DNA from: Rhizobium sp. LCM 4573
GTDB lineage: Bacteria; Pseudomonadota; Alphaproteobacteria; Rhizobiales; Rhizobiaceae
Direction: 5' to 3'
Assembly (NCBI RefSeq): GCF_001854865.1
Contig: NZ_MDDW01000029.1
Location: 206,917-213,240, forward strand
DNA: 6,324 nt
The notes under the pieces were generated by a model, which did no database searches, was not told where the DNA came from, and was given only the letters and a program-made list of their open reading frames with translations. Position 1 is the stretch's first letter; the number at the start of each line of letters is the position of its first letter. The position numbers and the translations under genes were made by a program. Of this stretch, positions 1 to 5,617 are shown piece by piece.

Positions 1-476
1 GGCAGGCCGGCGAGCTTGCAGAGGTCGACCGCCGCTTCCGTATGGCCCGAGCGCATCAGGACGCCGCCTTCGCGGGAGATGAGCGGGAAGATATGGCCGG
101 GGCGCACGAAATCGGCAGCCCCCGCATTGGGATTGGCGAGATTGCGCACGGTCAGCGTCCGGTCATAGGCGGAAATGCCGGTGGTCGTGCCGTGCTTGAA
201 ATCGACCGTGACGGTGAAGGCGGTGGTATGCGCGCTGTCGTTTTCCGCAACCATGGCGTTGAGATTCAGCCGCTTGGCTTCCTCGCGCGGCATGGGCGCA
301 CAGACGATGCCGGACGTATGGCGAACGATGAAGGCCATCTTCTCGGCCGTGCAATGGACGGCTGCGACGATCAGGTCTCCTTCGTTCTCGCGGTCGTCGT
401 CGTCGGTCACGACGACAATCTCGCCGGCCTCGAAGGCGCGGATGGCATCGACGACGCGCTTCTGGTCATAGGCCAT
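1..476 (-). CDS. ribB: 3,4-dihydroxy-2-butanone 4-phosphate synthase, 3' end cut by window edge
   Basis: Converts ribulose 5-phosphate to 3,4-dihydroxy-2-butanone 4-phosphate plus formate, the four-carbon branch of riboflavin synthesis; a cytoplasmic, Mg-dependent enzyme. The visible 158 codons begin MAYDQKRVVDAIRAF. They carry the family's acidic motif DDDDRENEGDLI (residues 25-36), HTSGIVCAPM (53-62), TTAFTVTVDF followed by HGTTTGIS (84-102), and HIFPLISREGGVL with SGHTEAAVDL (128-152), where the GHTEA histidine is a known active-site residue. E. coli RibB is 217 residues, so at least about 60 residues lie beyond base 1. Whether a RibA-type GTP cyclohydrolase II domain follows, as in many bacteria, cannot be seen. 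The ATG at 476 is supported by AAGGA at 488-484, seven bases upstream. The gene starts 10 bases after aroC and is probably co-transcribed with it. That gap has no room for an FMN riboswitch. Family assignment is near certain. Confidence 0.95.
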   Translation of the reverse strand, partial: MAYDQKRVVDAIRAFEAGEIVVVTDDDDRENEGDLIVAAVHCTAEKMAFIVRHTSGIVCAPMPREEAKRLNLNAMVAENDSAHTTAFTVTVDFKHGTTTGISAYDRTLTVRNLANPNAGAADFVRPGHIFPLISREGGVLMRSGHTEAAVDLCKLAGL

Positions 477-483
477 GGGCAAT

Positions 484-488
484 TCCTT
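484..488 (-). promoter_or_regulatory. ribB ribosome-binding site overlapping the aroC stop codon
   Basis: On the minus strand the aroC end reads TAAGGAATTGCCCATG. The Shine-Dalgarno-like AAGGA (488-484) shares two bases with the aroC TAA stop (489-487) and lies seven bases from the ribB ATG. Ribosomes finishing aroC would therefore sit on the ribB initiation region, which suggests translational coupling. The arrangement is seen directly; the coupling is inferred. Confidence 0.7.
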
Positions 489-1584
489 ACTTCAATCGGC
501 CGGTCTGGGCGCGGTCACGAAGATAATGGTCGGCAATCGCGCAGGCGACCATCGCTTCGCCGACAGGAACCGCTCTTATGCCGACGCAGGGGTCGTGGCG
601 GCCCTTGGTGCGGATATCGACATTGTGGCCGTCCGCGTCGATCGAGCGTCGCTCGGCGAGAATGGAGGAAGTGGGCTTGATGGCGAAGCGGGCAATCACC
701 GGCTGCCCGGTGGAGATGCCGCCCAGAATTCCGCCTGCATGATTGGAAAGGAAGAGAGGCGTGCCGTCATTGCCCATGCGCATTTCGTCGGCGTTTTCCT
801 CACCGGAAAGTTCGGCGGATGCAAAGCCCTCGCCGATTTCGACGCCTTTGACGGCGTTAATGGACATCAGAAGGCTTGCAATGTCCTGGTCCAGCTTGCC
901 GTAGATGGGAGCACCAAGCCCCGCCGGAACGCCTTCGGCGACCACTTCCACCACCGCGCCGATCGAGGAGCCCGCCTTTCGGATACCATCGAGATATTCC
1001 TCCCATACCGGCACGATCTCGGCATCCGGCGAGAAGAAGGGGTTCTGGCCCACCTGCTCCCAGTCCCAGTTCGCCCGGTTGATCCTGTGCTTGCCGATCT
1101 GCACCAGGGCGCCGCGTACGGTTACTCCGGGCACGACCTTGCGGGCGAGCGCACCTGCTGCGACGCGCGCGGCCGTTTCGCGGGCGGAAGAACGGCCGCC
1201 GCCGCGATAGTCGCGGATGCCGTATTTCAGGTCATAGGTGAAATCGGCATGTCCGGGGCGGTAGCGGCGGGCGATCTCGCCGTAATCCTTGGAACGCTGA
1301 TCGGTGTTCTCGATCAGCATGGAGATGGGCGTACCGGTGGTCACCAGTGTTTCGCCATCCTCGTCCGGCATCACGCCGGAAAGCACCTTCACGAGGTCTT
1401 CCTCGCGCCGCTGGGTCACGAAACGCGACTGGCCGGGCTTGCGCCTGTCCATCCAGGCCTGGATTTCGGTAAGCGTGAAGCGGATGCCGGGAGGGCAGCC
1501 GTCCACGACGCAGCCGAGCGCCGGCCCGTGGCTTTCGCCCCAGGTGGTGACGCGGAAAAGATGACCGAAAGTATTGTGCGACAT
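487..1584 (-). CDS. aroC: chorismate synthase
   Basis: Catalyses the last step of the shikimate pathway, turning 5-enolpyruvylshikimate 3-phosphate into chorismate with reduced FMN as cofactor; cytoplasmic and normally a tetramer. The 365-residue product has the usual bacterial length and is complete. All three family signatures are visible: [14 protein letters not shown] at 16-29 with the conserved His19; [20 protein letters not shown] at 107-126 with His112, followed by [19 protein letters not shown]; and [14 protein letters not shown] at 328-341. The start is set by the family-typical [17 protein letters not shown]; no in-frame ATG or GTG upstream gives a better match. There is no clear Shine-Dalgarno sequence before this ATG, which is unusual in this window. 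The next gene is ribB, 10 bases downstream. Because chorismate synthase needs reduced flavin, pairing with a riboflavin gene makes biochemical sense, though this may be coincidence. Confidence 0.98.
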   Translation of the reverse strand: MSHNTFGHLFRVTTWGESHGPALGCVVDGCPPGIRFTLTEIQAWMDRRKPGQSRFVTQRREEDLVKVLSGVMPDEDGETLVTTGTPISMLIENTDQRSKDYGEIARRYRPGHADFTYDLKYGIRDYRGGGRSSARETAARVAAGALARKVVPGVTVRGALVQIGKHRINRANWDWEQVGQNPFFSPDAEIVPVWEEYLDGIRKAGSSIGAVVEVVAEGVPAGLGAPIYGKLDQDIASLLMSINAVKGVEIGEGFASAELSGEENADEMRMGNDGTPLFLSNHAGGILGGISTGQPVIARFAIKPTSSILAERRSIDADGHNVDIRTKGRHDPCVGIRAVPVGEAMVACAIADHYLRDRAQTGRLK

Positions 1585-1605
1585 GGTGGCGACCGGAACC
1601 GTGGG

Positions 1606-1624
1606 GGAATGGCTGCTCCATTCC
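1606..1624 (-). promoter_or_regulatory. small hairpin in the aroC leader
   Basis: A perfect 7-bp inverted repeat, GGAATGG / CCATTCC (1606-1612 and 1618-1624), with a 5-base loop. It lies 21 bases upstream of the aroC ATG, inside the expected untranslated leader. No T-run follows, so it is not an ordinary terminator. It could affect mRNA stability or ribosome loading at a start with no obvious Shine-Dalgarno. The structure is seen; any function is a guess. Confidence 0.35.
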
Positions 1625-1637
1625 TGAAAGCGGCCCT

Positions 1638-1667
1638 GTCATAGTGGAAAAACAGCGGAAGGGACAA
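1638..1667 (-). promoter_or_regulatory. possible housekeeping promoter for aroC-ribB
   Basis: On the minus strand TTGTCC (1667-1662) and TATGAC (1643-1638) are separated by 18 bases. They resemble the -35 (TTGACA) and -10 (TATAAT) boxes of a sigma-70-type promoter and lie about 55-80 bases upstream of the aroC start. They also lie immediately beyond the hairpin that ends the preceding gene, where a promoter for a separate aroC transcript would be expected. Match by eye only. Confidence 0.35.
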
Positions 1668-1672
1668 GCCTT

Positions 1673-1703
1673 TCTTGGCGGCGGGAAGAATGTGCCGCCA
1701 AGA
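1673..1703 (-). terminator. hairpin after the c-di-GMP gene, probable terminator
   Basis: A perfect 10-bp GC-rich inverted repeat, TCTTGGCGGC (1673-1682) and GCCGCCAAGA (1694-1703), with an 11-base loop, begins six bases after the stop codon of the GGDEF-EAL gene. A stem this strong in this position fits a transcript end. The strand leaving it reads AAAGGCTTG rather than a T-run, so it is not a textbook intrinsic terminator. It may work with Rho or protect the 3' end. Confidence 0.5.
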
Positions 1704-1709
1704 GCCGTC

Positions 1710-4415
1710 TCAGGCCGCGGCCTTCCGCCAGCCCGCTAGCGCCGAGCGGGTGAAATCGTCGAAGGAGAGCGGTCGGGAGAATGCATAGCCTTGCAGGAGG
1801 TCGCAGTCGAGTTCGCGCAGCAGCGCCGCATGCTGCATGGTCTCTACTCCTTCGGCCACCGTCTCGACGCCGAGCGAACGGGCGATGTCGATGATGGAGC
1901 GCACCAGCGCCCGCTCCTGCGGCGAGGTGAGGATCGGCATGACGAGCTGGCGGTCGATCTTCAGCCGCTTCGGCTTCAGCTTCAGCAGGCTCACGATAGA
2001 TGTGTGGCCGGTGCCGAAGTCGTCGATCTCGATATCGATGCCGAGCGACTTGATCCTTTCCAGATTGCTGGCCGCGGCAGCCTCGCTTTCGTCCAGGAAG
2101 ATCGATTCTACGAGTTCGAAGGATACCTGGCCGGGCGCGATGGCGAGCCCCTTCAAGCTGTCGATCAGACCCTCGTCGTGCAGGCGCCTCGAAGAAACGT
2201 TGACTGAAACCTTCGGTATTCCGATGCCGAGCGCGGCCCAGCGCATGCGGTCCTTCAATACCGTCTCCAGCACGATCTGGTCGAGCGTGGCGGCGACGTT
2301 GAGGTCCTCGGCGATCTTGAGGAAGCGGTCGGGTGCCAGAATGCCGTGATGCGGATGGTTCCAGCGCACCAATGCCTCGACGCCGGTAAGCTCGTTGGAG
2401 CGCGCATCGAATTGCGGCTGGTACCAGGTAACGAATTCATGGTTGTCGATGCCGGCCAGAACCTCGTCGGCGGTGCGCTTGTGGCTGATGATTTCTGCCT
2501 GCAGGTTCTGCGTGAAGAACTCGTGGCGATTGCGGCCCATGGCTTTCGCGCGATAGAGCGCAATATCGGCATTCACCAGCGTCCTGCGTGCATCGAGATT
2601 GAAGCCGCTGGCCTGGGCAATGCCGATCGACACGCCGCCGCGGCAGGAAAACCCCTCGAAATCGATGGGCTGACGCAGTTCCATGATGATGCCGGAGGCA
2701 AGATCGGCCATCTGCTCGGCGTTGCAATTGCCGTTCACGAAGATCACGAATTCGTCTCCGCCGATGCGGGCGACCAGATCGCCGCTACCGACATTGCGTG
2801 AGAGAACTCGCGCCGCATGCACGAGCATGGCGTCGCCCGCCGCATGGCCCAGCGTGTCGTTGATCTGCTTGAAGCGGTCGAGGTCGAGATGAAGGATGGA
2901 AAACTTCTGCCGCTCGGTTTGGCTGGCGCGGGAGAGCCTGTCGAGCTCCAGATCCAGCTTCCGGCGGTTGGCGAGTTCGGTCAGCGGGTCATGCAGTGCA
3001 TTGTACTCGATGCGGCTCTTTGCAAGCTCCAGTTCCTGCTCGCGATTGGAGAGCTCGTCCAGCGCCAGTTCGAGTTCGGCGTTCTTTATGTCGCTCGTTT
3101 CCTTGGCGGCGCGCAGCGTCTCCGTCATCACCATGTCGGCAGTGATGTCCCAGACGATGCCGGTGGTGCGCCGGCTGCCGTCGGCATTGAGGTAGCTCGC
3201 GCCGGCCGAGCGCAGATAGCGCAGCGCCCCGTCTTCGAGCCGCACGCGGTAGATGTCGCTGCACGGGCTGCCCGAGCAGGTGGCAATGAAGAAATGCGCT
3301 TCCGCCGCCGCCTGGTCCTCCGGGAAGATCGAGGCCAGCCAATCCTCCAGGCGGCTTCCTCTCGCCTCCGCTTGCCGGCCGTGCAGCGCGGCGGCGCGCT
3401 CGTCCCAGTAGAGGCGGTGATCGTCCGTCACTTCCCATATGCCGATATTGGAGGATTCCATGGCCAGATGGAAACGTTGCGAAAGCTGCAGGAGGTTCGC
3501 CTCCCTGGCCTTGAGCGCTGCTATGTTGCGGTTACGCTCGTCGATCAGCAGGCTGGCGACGATGATCGGCACGATCATGCCGAGTGCTGCAAGCGCGATC
3601 GAAAGGCGGATGATCGTCTGATCCGGCGGAACGGCATTCCAGCCGGCTTTGGGCGCGGCAAGGATTTCCCAGCTGGCGCCGTTGACCGCGAGCGGCCATG
3701 CGCGCGGCGCTTGAATGGAGGCTTCGCCGAAGATCACCGGCCCGCCTTCGCGGCCCATGTCGCGGATGGCGACATCCATCCAGGAAAGATCGGCGAGAGC
3801 GCCGGAACTCGAACCGGTCGGTGCGAGGCTGACGCCGGTTGCCTCTATCAGCCCGGCTTGGTCCATGACGACGGCAATGGATCCTTGGCCGGGCTCGCCG
3901 AAGGGCACAAACAGTGTCAGGTGACCGTTCCGCGCATTGCTCAGGAGCACCGCTGCGCCGTCTTGCCGGAAGGATTTCACCTGCTCTCCCAGAAGTTCGG
4001 CATCGACCCCAAGGCCGTGCGCATCGAGGCCGAGCGACTGGCGGGTGAACACGGCCGTGAGTTCCAGATTGGGAGCAAGGGCGATCGCGAGGAAGTGCGG
4101 CGTTCCGGCAATCTCCTCTTCGGCGACATGGCGGAAACGCGTGAGCGATCCTCCCGCCTCGCCGGTAAAGGCCTGCGCGAGGTGGTTTGCGAGCCAGACG
4201 TCCTTGTCCAGCCTTGTGGCAAGCCGTCCGGAAAGGAAGGTGGCGGCTTTTTCCGTCCTGCCGTACAACTCCTCGCGGAAGCTTTCGGTATGCTGGCGAT
4301 CGAGCACGACACCGGTCAGAATGACGCCGAGGACGAGCAGCATCGCCGCGGCGGCGGATATGCGGATGCCGCGGGCGGCATGCCGGATTTTTCCAAGAGG
4401 CGAGAGCCGGACCAT
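1710..4415 (-). CDS. membrane-bound CHASE-PAS-GGDEF-EAL cyclic di-GMP turnover protein
   Basis: Predicted inner-membrane sensor that makes and/or breaks cyclic di-GMP. From the ATG at 4415 (901 residues): transmembrane segment at about 16-38; periplasmic region 39-265 resembling a diverged CHASE domain; second membrane segment at about 268-291; PAS domain of PAS_3 type at about 310-428, ending GIVWDIT; a charged, probably coiled-coil linker to about 470; GGDEF domain at about 474-635; EAL domain at about 648-890. The cyclase signature is intact (RIGGDEF, GGDEF at 552-556; metal-site Asp in HLDLDRF). The inhibitory RxxD site is not, reading GSGD. The EAL domain keeps EAL (680-682), NVSS, FELVES, DDFGTG (798-803), KID (819-821), AEGVET and QGY, so phosphodiesterase activity is likely. 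A GTG at 4430 would add five residues, but its AAGG abuts it directly; the ATG is preferred. Ligand and net activity are unknown. It ends at a hairpin and appears to be transcribed alone. Confidence 0.93.
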   Translation of the reverse strand: MVRLSPLGKIRHAARGIRISAAAAMLLVLGVILTGVVLDRQHTESFREELYGRTEKAATFLSGRLATRLDKDVWLANHLAQAFTGEAGGSLTRFRHVAEEEIAGTPHFLAIALAPNLELTAVFTRQSLGLDAHGLGVDAELLGEQVKSFRQDGAAVLLSNARNGHLTLFVPFGEPGQGSIAVVMDQAGLIEATGVSLAPTGSSSGALADLSWMDVAIRDMGREGGPVIFGEASIQAPRAWPLAVNGASWEILAAPKAGWNAVPPDQTIIRLSIALAALGMIVPIIVASLLIDERNRNIAALKAREANLLQLSQRFHLAMESSNIGIWEVTDDHRLYWDERAAALHGRQAEARGSRLEDWLASIFPEDQAAAEAHFFIATCSGSPCSDIYRVRLEDGALRYLRSAGASYLNADGSRRTTGIVWDITADMVMTETLRAAKETSDIKNAELELALDELSNREQELELAKSRIEYNALHDPLTELANRRKLDLELDRLSRASQTERQKFSILHLDLDRFKQINDTLGHAAGDAMLVHAARVLSRNVGSGDLVARIGGDEFVIFVNGNCNAEQMADLASGIIMELRQPIDFEGFSCRGGVSIGIAQASGFNLDARRTLVNADIALYRAKAMGRNRHEFFTQNLQAEIISHKRTADEVLAGIDNHEFVTWYQPQFDARSNELTGVEALVRWNHPHHGILAPDRFLKIAEDLNVAATLDQIVLETVLKDRMRWAALGIGIPKVSVNVSSRRLHDEGLIDSLKGLAIAPGQVSFELVESIFLDESEAAAASNLERIKSLGIDIEIDDFGTGHTSIVSLLKLKPKRLKIDRQLVMPILTSPQERALVRSIIDIARSLGVETVAEGVETMQHAALLRELDCDLLQGYAFSRPLSFDDFTRSALAGWRKAAA

Positions 4416-4720
4416 CAAAACCGCAGCCACCCTTTTTCATTCATTATTCTGTTGTTGGCGGGACGGTATAGAGGCGACGTTAATTTCCGATTGAGCGCCC
4501 ATGCGCAATGTCGCAGGCGATTTCTTGGGCCGGATTGTTCTTCTGGTTTAGTGAGCGGAAGGTCATGCAACCGGATGCGGCGAAATTCTTGAAAGCCGTT
4601 AATATTCAGCTCATTACTTGCAATGAAAATGTCACGGTCACGAGCAAATTTTGCCACAATCCGGCGACTATTCTTTAGCCTGCAAAAGATACAGCACTCA
4701 CACCGTCGAAGGCCCCGACC
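4416..4720. promoter_or_regulatory. divergent intergenic region between the c-di-GMP gene and the DUF1344 gene
   Basis: About 300 bases, visibly richer in A and T than the flanking genes, that must hold both divergent promoters. Toward the c-di-GMP gene, TATACC at 4470-4465 is a fair -10 box with no good -35. Toward the DUF1344 gene, TTGAAA (4589-4594) and ATTACT (4613-4618) with an 18-base spacer form a weak pair. Other small structures are a tandem GTCACG GTCACG (4631-4642) and the short palindrome GCAAA-T-TTTGC (4644-4654), either of which could be an operator. A minus-strand open frame (GTG at 4657, stop at 4415) crosses the region but looks non-coding. No RNA gene or riboswitch was recognised. 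Confidence 0.35.
4709..4712 (+). promoter_or_regulatory. ribosome-binding site of the DUF1344-like gene
   Basis: GAAGG (core AAGG at 4709-4712) lies eight bases before the ATG at 4721. It supports this start, which also places a signal peptide at the very N-terminus. Confidence 0.6.
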
Positions 4721-4981
4721 ATGCGTCTCCTGATCGCCACTCTTCTCGTGACCGCCAGCATCCTCTCGCCGTTCTCCGCTCTGGCGCAGAGCGCTGATGT
4801 TGAGGCCACGATCAAGACGGTGAATATGAATTCGCTGAGCCTGACTCTCGATGACGGCAATACCTACAAGGTGCCCGAGGAGTTCAATTTCGAAGGGTTG
4901 AAGCCCGGCGTGAAGGTCGTGGTCTTCTATACCGTCACCGACGGCAGCCGCGTGGTGGATGATCTGCAGGTCGTCGAGTAA
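4721..4981 (+). CDS. small secreted DUF1344-like protein
   Basis: An 86-residue protein of unknown function, probably exported to the periplasm. Residues 1-23 form a clear Sec signal peptide: MRLL, a hydrophobic core, then SALAQ with likely cleavage around residue 22-24. The mature part, about 62 residues, has alternating short hydrophobic strands and turns (VEATIKTVNMNSLSLTLDDG, then TYKVPEEFNFEGLKPGVKV, then a final VVDDLQVVE). This is typical of the small all-beta DUF1344 family common in Rhizobiales. No cysteines, lipobox or catalytic motif is visible. The start is supported by GAAGG eight bases upstream. It is divergent from the c-di-GMP gene and convergent with the phosphatase gene, so it is probably a single-gene transcript. 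The DUF1344 assignment is from pattern memory; the exported small beta-protein description comes directly from the sequence. Confidence 0.88.
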   Translation: MRLLIATLLVTASILSPFSALAQSADVEATIKTVNMNSLSLTLDDGNTYKVPEEFNFEGLKPGVKVVVFYTVTDGSRVVDDLQVVE

Positions 4982-4984
4982 TCT

Positions 4985-5009
4985 GGTTTTCCCCGCGTCG
5001 CGGAAAACC
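4985..5009. terminator. hairpin between convergent genes, possible two-way terminator
   Basis: GGTTTTCC (4985-4992) and GGAAAACC (5002-5009) form a perfect 8-bp stem around a 9-base loop, CCGCGTCGC, which could itself pair as CCGCG-T-CGCGG. It sits in the 27-base gap between the stops of the DUF1344-like gene and the phosphatase gene, touching the phosphatase TAG stop (5011-5009). The position suits a shared terminator for both strands. However, the T-run precedes the stem and an A-run follows it in either direction, the reverse of the classical layout, so activity is uncertain. Confidence 0.45.
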
Positions 5010-5596
5010 TACAGCCACTCCATCCGGCTTGCGCCCGTATCGATCCTGAGTATCCGGTCCTGCGGCACCGGCATGGTGGCCGCCTCATTCTCCGAAAGAT
5101 CGGCGATCAGCCGGAAGAGCGATCGGATGACGCCGCCATGGCTGACGCAGACGGTCGGGGCTTCGACGGAGCGCACCCAGGCGCCCACACGCCATGAGAG
5201 GATTTCGTAGCTTTCGGCTGCTTCGCCCGGAGGAATGAAGCTCCATTTCTGGGCGGCGCGGGCGAGCAGCCGGTCCGGCGCGATATGGCTCACTTCCTCG
5301 AGCGTGCGGCCTTCCCAGTCTCCGAAGGAGAGTTCGACCAGCCGCTCGTCGGTCCGGTAGGTGAGGGGATCGATGCCCATGGCGGCGCGCAGGCGCTCCA
5401 TGGTTTCGCGGGTACGCGAAAGAGGGCTTGCGACATAGTCGAAGCCCTCGTCCTTGCCAATGATTTGGCCGAGCATTTCGCCGTTGCGTGTCGCCTGGCC
5501 GCGGCCGGTCTCATTGAGACCGATGTCTTTCTGGCCCTGAAGCCGGCCTTCGGCGTTCCAGTCCGTCTGGCCGTGGCGGATCATGTAGATGAGCAC
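5009..5596 (-). CDS. histidine phosphatase family protein (phosphoglycerate-mutase-like)
   Basis: A 195-residue cytoplasmic phosphatase or mutase of the histidine phosphatase superfamily, whose catalysis passes through a phosphohistidine. The N-terminal strand MLIYMIRHGQTDWN holds the RHG motif with Arg7 and the nucleophile His8. The second arginine lies in SPLSRTRETM (Arg61). The general acid is probably Glu88 in ERLVELSFGDWEG, and the second histidine is His153 in CVSHGG. Length and single-domain form fit the GpmB/CobC-like branch, but the substrate cannot be read from sequence; annotation as phosphoglycerate mutase would be an over-call. The start is a GTG at 5596 with AGGGAAG about six bases upstream. 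The internal ATG at residue 5 would remove the first beta strand, so it is rejected. It follows fabI by 21 bases on the same strand, implying co-transcription. The neighbouring stop overlaps a hairpin shared with the convergent small gene. Confidence 0.93.
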   Translation of the reverse strand: MLIYMIRHGQTDWNAEGRLQGQKDIGLNETGRGQATRNGEMLGQIIGKDEGFDYVASPLSRTRETMERLRAAMGIDPLTYRTDERLVELSFGDWEGRTLEEVSHIAPDRLLARAAQKWSFIPPGEAAESYEILSWRVGAWVRSVEAPTVCVSHGGVIRSLFRLIADLSENEAATMPVPQDRILRIDTGASRMEWL

Positions 5597-5617
5597 GGCT
5601 GACTTCCCTGGTTTCGA

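Noticed and set aside
477..486. FMN riboswitch in front of ribB.
   Set aside because: The gap to aroC is only 10 bases, far too short for the conserved RFN element.
475..1644. Long plus-strand open frame (389 codons) opposite aroC.
   Set aside because: Antisense shadow of a certain gene in high-GC sequence; its product has no recognisable motif, while the minus strand gives a full chorismate synthase.
2817..4592. Very long plus-strand open frame (591 codons) opposite the GGDEF-EAL gene.
   Set aside because: The minus strand encodes clear GGDEF, PAS and membrane segments across the same bases. The plus product is rich in Arg, Gly and Ala without domain pattern and overruns the divergent intergenic region, as expected for a GC-driven shadow.
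4415..4657. An 80-codon minus-strand frame in the intergenic region as a real gene.
   Set aside because: GTG start without a ribosome-binding site, AT-richer non-coding composition, no domain or signal pattern. Kept only as a note because its stop overlaps the next start.
5583..5585. Internal ATG at residue 5 of the phosphatase as the true start.
   Set aside because: It would remove the first beta strand before the RHG motif, and the GTG at 5596 has the better-spaced AGGGAAG ribosome-binding site.
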